From NCBI RefSeq assembly GCF_013408795.1, contig NZ_JACCCC010000001.1, positions 6,076,001 to 6,140,000 of the forward strand: a DNA stretch of 64,000 bases, in the 5' to 3' direction. The notes below the pieces were generated by a model. It saw only the letters and a list, made by a program, of their open reading frames with translations. It was not told the DNA's origin and did not search any database. The position numbers were made by a program, and so were the translations under genes. This document shows positions 8,743-16,695 of this stretch, one piece after another. This DNA is from Spinactinospora alkalitolerans (GTDB taxonomy: Bacteria; Actinomycetota; Actinomycetes; Streptosporangiales; Streptosporangiaceae). Numbering within the stretch: the first letter of the stretch is position 1; each line of letters begins with the position of its first letter.

Positions 8743-10911
8743 TCAGGGCCGGGTCCAGACCGTGGCCAGGCCGTTCTCGTACCCCACGGCGACGCGCGTT
8801 CCGCCGGGGTTGAAGGCGAAGGCGGACCCGGGGACCGGGCTCTGCTGCGAGTCGTCGCCGCCGATCCATTCGCCCGTGGCCAGGTTCCACATGCGGACCC
8901 TGCCGAACTCGTCACCGGAGACCAGGACCTCGCCGCCGGGGTCCACCGCCATGGCGGTGACCGCGCCCTCGTGCCCGGCCAGGGCGTGCAGCTCCTCATG
9001 GGACTCCGCGTCGAACACGCGGACCATGTGGTCCTCCCCTCCGGTGGCGATCCGCTCGCCGCCGGGAATAGGGACCGCCGTGACGCCGCCGGACGCCCCC
9101 GTGTCGAAGCGGTCGCGTTCGGCCCCGGTCGCGGGGTCGACGACGCGCACGGTGGAGCCGTCCGCGACCACCGCGCTCCCGCCGTCGGGGTGGAGGCGGA
9201 ACCCGGCGCCCCGCGCCTGCTCCGGGGTCGGCAGCCGCGCACCGGAAGCGACGTCGAAGCGCGTCCAGCCGTCCGCGCCGACCACGTACAGAATGTCACT
9301 CTCCGCACTGAAGTCGGCACCGACTGTTTCAGGGTAGCGTTCGGCGAGCGGCAGCCCGGCGGATTCGGCGGAATCGAGTCCGGCCTCGGACACCGCCGGG
9401 ACCACGGTGCCGGTCTCGCCGGTGGCGGTGTCGGTGAGCAGGACCTCTCCGGTGACCGAGCCCGTCGCCCGGTACGCGCCGTCCGGGGAGAAGGCCACCG
9501 ATCCCACCAGCGGCTCCCCGCCGTGCTCGACGTCCTCGTGCCCGGCGAGCTCCGCGGTCAGGTCCCATCGGTCGAGCTTGCCGAGCCTGGCCGTGTACAG
9601 CCGCTCGGGCTCGCCGGGGTCGAAGGCCAGGGAGGTGACGGGGGCGGCCTCCGGATCGTCGCCCCGGTCCTCCAGCAGGTCGGGGTGGGTGTCGCCGGAG
9701 ACGAAGTCGGCACCCCACGCCGGGCCGGGCGGCGGCGGGTACAGCGTCTCGTCGCGCCCCTCGGAGGCCCCGGCGCCCCCTCCGGCCCCTTCCGAGCCGG
9801 CCTCCGAGGTGGAGCGCTCCCGCAGGTAGAGGTCTGTCCCGAACGCCGCCCCGCAGCCGGCGACCAGGGCGGCCGCCGGCGCGGCCGCGACCGCCGTCCG
9901 GCGCCGCCGGCGGGAGGGGGCGCCGGACGCCGGGGCCGGCGGTGCGGCGAGGCTGCGGCGCGCCAGGCGGTCCCGCTCGGCGATCAGCTCCCGCACCGGC
10001 GGGGGCAGCCATCCGGCGTCAGCCTGCGGGACGGGGACGGGCCGCCGATCGGAACCCGGCTGCGCGGCGGGGCCGCCGGGCCCGCTGTCCCCGGAGGGGT
10101 CCGGACCGGAGGAGAGGTGTCCCGGCAGGTCCCGGACCAGGTCGTCGGGGGTGGGGCGGTCGCGGGGATCCTTGGCCAGGCAGCGCCGCAGGGGGTCGCG
10201 CAGCCCCGGCGGCACGGCGCCGAGGTCGGGATCGTCGTGCACGATGTGGAACAGCACCGTGCGCTCGTCGCCGCCGAACGGGGGCCGCCCGGCGGCGGCG
10301 TGGTGCAGCACGGAGCCGAGGGAGAAGACGTCGGAGGCCGGGGTCACCGGGAGGCCGTTGGCCTGCTCCGGCGACATGAACGCCGCCGTCCCCAGAACCT
10401 GGCCGGTCCTGGTCACCGATGCGCCGTCGAGAACGCGCACGATCCCGAAGTCGATGACGCGGGGACCGTCGGCGGCCAGCAGCACGGTGGAGGGCTTGAG
10501 GTCGCGGTGCACCAGGCCGGCGCGGTGGACGGCGCGCAGCGCCTCGGCCAGGCCGGGCGCGAGCGTGGCCAGCGAACGGGCGGGCAGCGGCCCGCACCGC
10601 TCGACCGCCTCGCGCAGCGAGACGCTGGGGACGAACTGCGTGGCCGGCCAGGGCGTCTCCGCGTCGGGGTCGGCGTCGACCACGGGGACGCCGAAGACGC
10701 CGCCCACCCCGCGCGCCGCCCCGACCTCCCGGACGAACCGCGTGCGGAGGTCGGTGTCGCCGGCGTGCCCGGGATGCACCACCTTGATGGCGAGCAGCCG
10801 CCCCGACTTGGAACGCCCCAGGTAGACCCGTCCCATGCCGCCGCCACCGATGCGTGCGAGCACCCGGTACCGGCCGACCCGCCGCGGATCGGCATTGGAA
10901 AGGGGCTGCAC
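8743..10911 (-). CDS. Membrane Ser/Thr protein kinase with WD40 repeats
   Basis: A 722-residue protein: Hanks-type kinase (IGGGGMGRVYLG, LLAIKVV, VHRDLKPST, VIDFGIVR, MSPEQ), a membrane helix around TAVAAAPAAALVAGCGAAF, then a WD40-type propeller outside (AFSPDGAYRATGS, AMAVDPGGEVLVSGD). The catalytic Asp is present, but the metal-binding Asn of HRDLKPxN is Thr (codon 10486-10488), so activity may be weak. GTG 10911 was chosen because GGAGG precedes it by five bases and the N-terminus then aligns with its paralogue. Probably an upstream promoter near 10,930-11,000 serves this gene. Confidence 0.9.
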   Translation of the reverse strand: MQPLSNADPRRVGRYRVLARIGGGGMGRVYLGRSKSGRLLAIKVVHPGHAGDTDLRTRFVREVGAARGVGGVFGVPVVDADPDAETPWPATQFVPSVSLREAVERCGPLPARSLATLAPGLAEALRAVHRAGLVHRDLKPSTVLLAADGPRVIDFGIVRVLDGASVTRTGQVLGTAAFMSPEQANGLPVTPASDVFSLGSVLHHAAAGRPPFGGDERTVLFHIVHDDPDLGAVPPGLRDPLRRCLAKDPRDRPTPDDLVRDLPGHLSSGPDPSGDSGPGGPAAQPGSDRRPVPVPQADAGWLPPPVRELIAERDRLARRSLAAPPAPASGAPSRRRRRTAVAAAPAAALVAGCGAAFGTDLYLRERSTSEAGSEGAGGGAGASEGRDETLYPPPPGPAWGADFVSGDTHPDLLEDRGDDPEAAPVTSLAFDPGEPERLYTARLGKLDRWDLTAELAGHEDVEHGGEPLVGSVAFSPDGAYRATGSVTGEVLLTDTATGETGTVVPAVSEAGLDSAESAGLPLAERYPETVGADFSAESDILYVVGADGWTRFDVASGARLPTPEQARGAGFRLHPDGGSAVVADGSTVRVVDPATGAERDRFDTGASGGVTAVPIPGGERIATGGEDHMVRVFDAESHEELHALAGHEGAVTAMAVDPGGEVLVSGDEFGRVRMWNLATGEWIGGDDSQQSPVPGSAFAFNPGGTRVAVGYENGLATVWTRP

Positions 10912-11044
10912 CCGAACCTCCGGACTCATGGGGATATGGGGAGGGCGTGCCCACCGGGCGGGGCGCGAGTGCAATATACGACGATGATTCGGTTACCGAA
11001 GGGTCGGCGTCGTGGAACGACCGGATGTGGCCGAAGAAGTTCAG

Positions 11045-11080
11045 GCACCGGGATGCCGCCGCGCGGCGGCATCCCGGTGC
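11045..11080. terminator. 36-bp perfect palindrome, likely terminator
   Basis: An 18-bp arm beginning GCACCGGGATGCC is followed at once by its exact reverse complement. It lies just past the stop of the NTF2-like gene and upstream of the second kinase gene, so an intrinsic-type terminator (without a clear U-tract, as is common in actinomycetes) is the simplest reading. Confidence 0.7.
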
Positions 11081-11097
11081 CGGTCAGGCGATGCCGG

Positions 11098-11505
11098 TCA
11101 CGCGGTGCCGAAGGGGTTGTCGATGACGTATCGCCAGAGCCCGTCCCGGCCGCGCCGGGCGACGTCGGCCGCGGTTCCCTCCAGGTGGACGTCGGAACCG
11201 TCGCGCGCGGTGCCGCGAATGGACCAGTCGACGACGAGCAGGGCGATGTCGTCGGCGGTGTAGACGTGCCGGGTCCGCGCGTCGATCGGCAGTCCCAGCC
11301 GGAGCAGATGCTCGACGGCGCCGACCCGGGCCGGGCCCGTCATGGGCTGACCGGGTGCGGGCACGAGGACACCGCGATCCTCGTAGGCCAGGTCGACGGC
11401 GCGCGAGTCGCCGGAGTTGAACGCGGCGGCGAAGACCGAGTGCAGCAGAGCCGGATCGTCGGGGAGAGCCGCGCGGGGGCCGTGGGCGTCATGATTGGTC
11501 GTCAT
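11098..11505 (-). CDS. NTF2-like / SgcJ-EcaC-type small protein
   Basis: 135 residues beginning MTTNHDAHGPRAALPDDPALLHSVFAAAFNSGD. The helix followed by LAYEDRGVLVPAPGQPMTGPARVGAVEHLLRLGLPI and later DWSIRGTARDGSDVHLEGTAADVARR is the pattern of the SnoaL/NTF2-like cone fold (YybH/SgcJ-like). Such proteins bind or transform small ligands; specificity cannot be told. ATG 11505 lacks an obvious ribosome site and TATGAT lies a few bases upstream, so the transcript may be leaderless or nearly so (inference). A 36-bp palindrome follows the stop. Confidence 0.75.
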   Translation of the reverse strand: MTTNHDAHGPRAALPDDPALLHSVFAAAFNSGDSRAVDLAYEDRGVLVPAPGQPMTGPARVGAVEHLLRLGLPIDARTRHVYTADDIALLVVDWSIRGTARDGSDVHLEGTAADVARRGRDGLWRYVIDNPFGTA

Positions 11506-11554
11506 GACATACACATCATAACGCGGGAGGATGCCGCTCCGCCTTACCGGGGGT

Positions 11555-11700
11555 CGTGAAGCCTCAGTCGAAGGAGGGATCCGCGGTGGCCGGATGATGG
11601 CGCGCGTCTTCCTTAACCCCAGGGAGTCGTGAACCTCAACCACAGGAAGGACCCGCGGTGACCGGGCGATCCTCTCGCGCGCCATCCCTCCCGGGGCGAG
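11555..11700 (-). repeat. Two tail units of the dispersed intergenic repeat
   Basis: GTGAAGCCTCAGTCGAAGG..CCGCGGTGGCCGG (about 11568-11601) and GTGAACCTCAACCACAGGAA..CCGCGGTGACC (11629-11663) are two diverged units. The second matches 1642-1676 on the opposite strand at 33 of 35 bases and runs on into CGGGCGATCCTCTCGCGCG, a half of the stem-loop core. It fills the spacer between the NTF2-like gene and the AAA ATPase gene. Confidence 0.65.
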
Positions 11701-11784
11701 CCGTGGCTCCAGGCAGGGCCGAGGGCGGCCGGGACAAGCCTCCTGGAGCCAGGCTGCAGACCCCCGGACCGGAGCCGCCGCCCC

Positions 11785-13182
11785 TCAGCGGGTGGGGTAC
11801 GTGGTTCTGAGCGTGAGTCCGGAGACGGCGACCAGGCGCCCGCTCCCGGCCTCCCGGCCCGCGCCGGCGGTCCCCGAGGCCGTGCCGATGGCCCAGGGCC
11901 CCGCGGCGGCGGCCTCCTTTCTGGCCACCACCGCGTCGAACTCGTCGTCGGCGACCTCGGGGACCGCGCCGTAGCGGCCGGTCAGGTAGCACAGGGCCCG
12001 GTTCGCCTCCCCTTCGTCCTGGTAGTCGCTCAGCGGGAAGAGGTGGGAGGCGCCCTCCTTGTCCTTCTCTGCGAACCAGACCTCCTCGCGCCGGAGCGCG
12101 TTGCCGCCCCGGATCCAGCCGAGGAGGGCGATGTCGTGGCTGGAGAAGACGAGCTGGGCGCCCTTGGGGTTGGTCGCCGGGTTCTCGAACAGCTCGATGA
12201 GCTTGGCCGACAGGTGCGAGTGCATGTTCGCGTCCAGCTCGTCGACGACCAGGACCGAACCGGAGCGCAGCGCGGCCATGATGCGTTGCCCCAGTTCGAA
12301 CAGCGCCACCGTGCCGTGCGACTGCTGCCGGATGCCCAGGGGCTCGACCGCGCTGTCCGCCGCGCGGTGGTGGAAGAGGACCTCGACGCGGCCGAGGGCC
12401 TGGACGCGGCGCCTGCGGAAGCTCTCCGGGGTGCCGGCGTAGCGCTCCTCGATCTCGGCGATCTCGCCCTCGGTGGGTTCCTGCCGCTTGAGCTCCAGGC
12501 GCTCGATGCCGGTGTCCGCCGCGCGCAGCAGCCCTTCCAGCTCCTTCATCCAACCGCCGTCCGCCGCGCGCGCGGCGTGAGCCTGCGAGGCGGGCGAGCG
12601 CTCCGCGAACCGGAAGGCCAGCCGGGACACGAACCAGTCGTAGACCGGCCGCACCGCCTCCTGCCTGGACCGCGCGGCCACGGTGAGGAAGAGCGCGTTG
12701 TCCTCCGTGATCTCCTTGACCTGGCTCATGGAGCCGGGCAGGCTTGCGCCGAAGCGGTAGCCGTCCGGGTCGCGCTCGAAGACGACGCGGCGCTCACCCC
12801 TGGGATAGGAGTGCAGCCGCTCCCACACGACCTGCGCGTCGTCGACCGAGAACCCGTAGGTGTAGCGGACTCCGCCGAGCCGGAGCTCCACCGCGTAGGT
12901 GGAGGGTTCGGTCAGGCTCGCCGCGCGCAGCGCGAAGGGGAACCGCTCGATCCCGGCGTCCGGCTCGTTCTCCGTCATGGACGAGCGCACCATCCGCTGC
13001 ATGAACCGCATGGCGTCCAGGAGGTTGGACTTCCCCGATGCGTTCGCCCCGAAGATGCCCGCCACCGGGAGCGCCGGCTCCTCCGTCTCCGGTTCGGCCG
13101 CGGGTTCGGACAGGGGGACGAGCAGCAGTTGCTGCCTGCCCTTGAGGGATCGATGGTTGGACGCCTGAAAACTCAGCAGCAT
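11785..13182 (-). CDS. AAA-family ATPase of the AAA_15/AAA_21 (RloA/OLD-like) group
   Basis: 465 residues. The N-terminus LLSFQASNHRSLKGRQQLLL, Walker A GIFGANASGKSNLL, the ABC-like SHGTVALFELGQRI region and Walker B SVLVVDELDANMHSHLSAKLIELF define an SMC/ABC-type ATPase with an inserted coil (about residues 180-270). The last strand includes LVFSSHDIALLG. Relatives act with a Toprim nuclease or RloB-type partner in phage defence. No such partner is adjacent, so this copy looks orphaned. ATG 13182 with GGGAGG six bases upstream fixes the start. The C-terminal 60 residues are Ala/Gly-rich and unlike the core. Confidence 0.85.
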   Translation of the reverse strand: MLLSFQASNHRSLKGRQQLLLVPLSEPAAEPETEEPALPVAGIFGANASGKSNLLDAMRFMQRMVRSSMTENEPDAGIERFPFALRAASLTEPSTYAVELRLGGVRYTYGFSVDDAQVVWERLHSYPRGERRVVFERDPDGYRFGASLPGSMSQVKEITEDNALFLTVAARSRQEAVRPVYDWFVSRLAFRFAERSPASQAHAARAADGGWMKELEGLLRAADTGIERLELKRQEPTEGEIAEIEERYAGTPESFRRRRVQALGRVEVLFHHRAADSAVEPLGIRQQSHGTVALFELGQRIMAALRSGSVLVVDELDANMHSHLSAKLIELFENPATNPKGAQLVFSSHDIALLGWIRGGNALRREEVWFAEKDKEGASHLFPLSDYQDEGEANRALCYLTGRYGAVPEVADDEFDAVVARKEAAAAGPWAIGTASGTAGAGREAGSGRLVAVSGLTLRTTYPTR

Positions 13183-13410
13183 CCGCGGCCTCCCTGGAAC
13201 GCCAGAAATCATTACGGAGAGTTACTATAGCGGCGCGCACCGTGAATGACTGCCTTGGCCGACGAAGGCGCCCTGGTGTTTCGTCCCGCGGCCGCCCCGT
13301 TTCACCCCCGATGACCCGGCTCCGCGCTGCGGGCCGGGCCATCGGGCCGGACGCCCGGCTCCGCGGGCCGTCCACTCCGTCCGCTCCACCCGCTCCGGTG
13401 CCGGATCGGG

Positions 13411-13764
13411 TCAGGGCCGCAGCTCCCAGCCGTAGAAGGGTCCCTCCTCGGGCAGCAGACCCCAGATCCCCAGTCCGGCCAGGACCGCGATGACCGCCAG
13501 GAGCACGCACGCGATCGCCAGGCCCGCCGGGTGCCCGACGTTCATCGTCCATCCGACGCCCATGGCCCGCTTGGACACCCACACCGCGGGGTCGGCGCGG
13601 TTGGCGTAGACCGTCCCGGCGAGGTGCCAGAAGCGGTCGTCGTCGCGCTGGACGTAGCCGGTGTCCTCGTCGGCGGGCGCGCCGTGCCGCAGCCGCCACC
13701 CGCCCTGGCCGACGGCGAGGACGACCGCGATGGCGCCGACCGCGGCGGCGAGGCCCACAGCCAC
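13411..13764 (-). CDS. DUF5808-type small membrane protein
   Basis: About 117 residues. The core DDRFWHLAGTVYANRADP followed by AVWVSKRAMGVGWTMNVGHP is the DUF5808 pattern, flanked by membrane segments near the N-terminus (GLAAAVGAIAVVLAVG) and C-terminus (GLAIACVLLAVIAVLAGLGIW). Function unknown. The GTG used at 13764 lies in the middle of what was an ABC permease reading frame, so the N-terminus may be an accident of a deletion, and the gene could be a surviving fragment of a longer protein. Confidence 0.6.
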   Translation of the reverse strand: MAVGLAAAVGAIAVVLAVGQGGWRLRHGAPADEDTGYVQRDDDRFWHLAGTVYANRADPAVWVSKRAMGVGWTMNVGHPAGLAIACVLLAVIAVLAGLGIWGLLPEEGPFYGWELRP

Positions 13765-14099
13765 GTCCAGGTGCTGAAGAACTTGCGGAACTCCACGGAG
13801 ATCAGTCGAAGCGTCATCGGGTCTCCTGCTACTCGGCGCGGGCGGTCGGCGGCTTCGGTCAGGTCGGTCAGCGCGAGCACCTCGTCCACCCTGCGCGGGG
13901 CGATCCCCGCCGCGTGGCAGTAGATCCGCAGGTGGGCGCGGCCGCTGCGCGCCGGGTGGAAGTTCGACGCCTCCAGCGACGCCCCCACCACGGTGAGCGG
14001 ATCGGTCAGGCGGGCGTAGGCCCGGTCACCGATCACGACGCCGCGCAGATCCCCCGCACCTTCATACGAGATCACCACGCGCCCTGTTCTGCCGCTCAC
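13765..14099 (-). pseudogene. ABC transporter remnant (ATPase fragment joined to permease N-terminus)
   Basis: Translated on the minus strand, DRAYARLTDPLTVVGASLEA then NFHPARSGRAHLRIY and VDEVLALTDLTEAADRPRRV match the segment of an ABC ATPase between Walker A and the signature motif. Neither Walker A, the signature motif nor Walker B is present. After a stop comes a good ribosome site (CAGGAGACCCG) and ATG 13817 starting MTLRLISVEFRKFFSTWTW, the typical start of an ABC-2 permease, which loses frame after about 17 codons. Internal deletions have fused the pieces to the DUF5808 gene. Confidence 0.75.
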
Positions 14100-14968
14100 G
14101 CTTCCGTAGCGCCTCGATGCGATCGATGTTCCTGCGAATCACCGCCATCCGCGTCCTGCCGGGGTCCCATCCTCGCTCCGACAACCGCCCGAGAAGCTGA
14201 CGCAGGAACACACCAGGATCGATCAGCACGCCTGCCTGAGTGCAGACCAGCACATTCCATCCCATGTCCCGCAAAGCGGCTCGACGCGCATGGTCATGCA
14301 TACGGTCTTCGGGGCGGCCGTGGTGCTCTCTGCCGTCGTATTCGACCCCTTGCCGGTACTCCGGAAACCCCAAATCGATATAGCGATCGCACCCCTTCCC
14401 AGTGATGACGTGCACCTGCAGATCAGGGCGAGGAAAGCCGGCGTCGACGATGCAGCAGCGCGTCCAGCTCTCCGCGGCGACTGGGCGCGTGGGTCCGCGA
14501 GTTCGACCACGTCCCGAAGCGTTCTCACTCCGGCGCGCCCCTCATGTCGGCGCACCTCCGCAGCAGGTCCACGCGAGAAACCCCGATACGAACGAACTGG
14601 TCAAGCGCTGCCAGCGCCTCCAAACGGGGAAGGAGCCGTCCACAGTCAAGAGCGGTCCGTTCGAGGGTGGTGGCTCTCACGCCTTCCATGGATATGGCGT
14701 CCTGCTCAGGCACCTCCCATCGGTACTCGCGGCATCCAGCCCGCCATGGTTGCCGCTTATCGGGAGGTACGGCGATCTCGACGGGCCGGATCCGGCTCTC
14801 CGTACCGTGTGGAAGAACATCCAGCCCCCAGAGCCGGGCGGCGGTCCGGCCCACGACGATGGCATGGGGCGGGAGGTAGGAAGCCAGGAGCCGGGCGCGG
14901 TGACTCGGGGATTGCCGCTCACTGTTCCGGAGAGCAGTGAACCCGGAGGAGACAGGTGGCTTCTGCAT
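14062..14968 (-). pseudogene. DUF559 / AbiEi-like endonuclease-domain protein broken by two frameshifts
   Basis: Three consecutive frames rebuild one protein of about 300 residues. Frame 1 (14968-14525) gives MQKPPVSSGFTALRNSERQS through ARLLASYLPPHAIVVGRTAARLWG to SRVDLLRRCADMRG. Frame 2 gives GVRTLRDVVELADPRAQSP. Frame 3 gives ESWTRCCIVDAGFPRPDLQV then YRQGVEYDGREHHGRPEDR and GWNVLVCTQAGVLIDPGVF. The last part carries the D-x-E-Y-DG signature of the restriction-endonuclease-like DUF559 fold. Breaks lie near 14530 and 14475. It overlaps the start of the ABC remnant by 38 bases. Sequencing error is an alternative to true decay. Confidence 0.75.
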
Positions 14969-15054
14969 GATGCGAGGATGCCGGCGAGGCAGGATTCCCG
15001 GAAGTCGTTCTTCACGGCCTGTGGAAAAGCCTGTTCGAGGGCAAGGTGCAGGTT

Positions 15055-15125
15055 GGTCTGCGCGGCGCCGGGGCGATCCCTGAGTGGGCCTTCGGCCCAC
15101 GCGAGAGGATCGCCCAGTCGCCGCG
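15055..15125 (+). repeat. Intergenic stem-loop repeat, copy 3
   Basis: GCGCGGCGCCGGGGCGATCC opens the copy; GGGCGATCC (15071-15079) pairs with GGATCGCCC (15107-15115) around the perfect hairpin GTGGGCC-TTC-GGCCCAC. It is nearly identical over about 65 bases to 1515-1580. Its position just beyond the lipoprotein stop would suit a transcription terminator. Confidence 0.7.
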
Positions 15126-15163
15126 GAGAGTTGTGGGGGGCGACCGAGGTGTGCGAGTCGTGG

Positions 15164-15916
15164 TCAGTCGAGCGCCATGGACCATTCGCCGTCGGCCTCG
15201 ACCGCGATGACGGCGGTGTCCGTCGGCATGAGGACCTCGCCGTCGTAGGAGCCGATCTCGTTGACGAGGAGGTCGGAGTCCTCGCCGTAGGCCCACACGG
15301 CGAAGTTGCCCTCTCCGGCGTGGGTGGCGGCGACCGTCTGCAGCCCGGCGGACTCCTCGGCGAAGAGGAGCACGTCGTGGCCGGTGCCGGAGACCTCGTC
15401 CCCCTCCCAGACCCGGGCGTCGGTGAGGGGCCTGAGTTCGACCGTCCACGCCCCGTCGGCCTCGACCTGCACGGCCGCCATCTCGTCACCGACGTGGCCG
15501 TTGTAGAGGACGGTCCCCTCGTAGGAGCCGATCTCGTTGGCGAGGAACTGGTCCTCCTCGCCGGAGGAGTTCACGCCGTGAACGATGAAGTTGGCCGAGC
15601 CGTCGTGCGTCATGGTGGCGATCCGCGGGTCCTCGTGGAGCTCGACCTCCTCGACCGCGTCGCCGTTTCCCTCAAGGGAGACGGTCTCGGGCGGGGTGTA
15701 GGCCGGTTCGGGTTCCTCGGTCTCCGGTTCCTCGGTCTCCGGTTCCTCGGCCTCCGGTGCGTCGTGGGAGTCGGTGTGGGAGTCGGCCGGGCGGGACGGG
15801 TCGTTCCCGTCCGCGATGGGGGCGTCGGCGGCGGCGGGGGCGTCCTGCCCGCCGCCGCAGGCGGTGGCGAGCAGGGCGAGGAGGACGCCGACCGTGGTCA
15901 GAAGGTGCGGGTTCAT
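15164..15916 (-). CDS. Secreted lipoprotein with two internal repeats
   Basis: 250 residues. The signal peptide ends in the lipobox LLATAC, so the protein should be lipid-anchored outside the membrane. Residues about 50-75 are an acidic linker of EEPET repeats (15-bp repeats in the DNA). Then two related blocks of about 75 residues follow, each with NEIGSYEGTVLYNGHVGDE- or NEIGSYDGEVLMPTDTAV-like strands and V.VEADG.W...L. Family not recognised. ATG 15916 overlaps the TGA of the upstream DUF4352 gene (ATGA), so the two are translationally coupled. Confidence 0.75.
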   Translation of the reverse strand: MNPHLLTTVGVLLALLATACGGGQDAPAAADAPIADGNDPSRPADSHTDSHDAPEAEEPETEEPETEEPEPAYTPPETVSLEGNGDAVEEVELHEDPRIATMTHDGSANFIVHGVNSSGEEDQFLANEIGSYEGTVLYNGHVGDEMAAVQVEADGAWTVELRPLTDARVWEGDEVSGTGHDVLLFAEESAGLQTVAATHAGEGNFAVWAYGEDSDLLVNEIGSYDGEVLMPTDTAVIAVEADGEWSMALD

Positions 15917-16554
15917 GACAGGGACACCGTCACGCCGTCGCTGAACGCGGAGTCGTGCAGCTCGATGCGGTCGGGCTGGACGTCGGCGGGGACGTCGTAG
16001 ATGACCTGGGCCTCGACCTTGTTGCCGGGGTTGATCTCGTTGAGGAACGATTCCGCGTCCTCACCCAGGTAGATCTCGGCGCCCGTGTCGTTGGAGTACT
16101 CGGTGTCGTCGGCGTCGACCAGCGTCTGGTTGGAGCCGTCGAACATCTGGGCCCGGTCGCCGATGTTCTCCACGGTGACGTGCACGATCACGTACTGGCC
16201 CTGCGGCGTCTCGGACAGGACCCCGTCCCCCACCGACTCCACGCCGGTCTCGACGTCGGTGACGGTGAACGCGAACTTGCCGTCCTCCACCGTGTCCCCG
16301 ATGCCGGCCGCAGCCTGCTCCTCCTCCGCACCGGCCTCGGCGTCCCCGCCGTCGCCGGCGGAGGCGCCGCCCTCGGCGGCCGTGTCGGAACCGGAGGAAC
16401 CGGGGTCGGTGCTCCCGCTGTCGATGCTCGCCACGACGGCGACGCAGCCGACGAACCCGAAGAGGACGCAGACGCCGAGGGTGATCAGTGAGGCCCACAG
16501 GCATCCGCGGCTCTTCTTCGGCGCGGGCTGGGGGTATCCGGGCTGGTAGTTCAT
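15913..16554 (-). CDS. DUF4352-type membrane-anchored protein
   Basis: 213 residues starting MNYQPGYPQPAPKKSRG, with a membrane helix (ASLITLGVCVLFGFVGCVAVVA), an acidic Gly/Ala linker and a C-terminal immunoglobulin-like DUF4352 domain (DGKFAFTVTDVETG through GQYVIVHVTVENIGDRAQ and LVDADDTEY). Such proteins (Telokin-like) sit on the outside of the membrane; the role is unknown. AAGGAAG precedes ATG 16554. The stop overlaps the start of the lipoprotein gene, so the pair forms one operon and may act together at the cell surface. Confidence 0.85.
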   Translation of the reverse strand: MNYQPGYPQPAPKKSRGCLWASLITLGVCVLFGFVGCVAVVASIDSGSTDPGSSGSDTAAEGGASAGDGGDAEAGAEEEQAAAGIGDTVEDGKFAFTVTDVETGVESVGDGVLSETPQGQYVIVHVTVENIGDRAQMFDGSNQTLVDADDTEYSNDTGAEIYLGEDAESFLNEINPGNKVEAQVIYDVPADVQPDRIELHDSAFSDGVTVSLS

Positions 16555-16695
16555 TGTCGTCTTCCTTAATCGTCGAGGAGCGGAGCGCCACCCCGGGAAT
16601 CCGGGCAGCACGAGCAGAGCGGACGACGCCGCGGGGTCTTCGGGAGTGGAGGACCGGAGGGCTGGAGGTCTACGGGCGGAGAGGGCGGAGGAGGG

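Noticed and set aside
8716-11559. 947-codon plus-strand ORF opposite the second kinase
   Set aside because: A shadow of the high-GC kinase gene, Gly/Arg/Ala-rich throughout with no recognisable fold.
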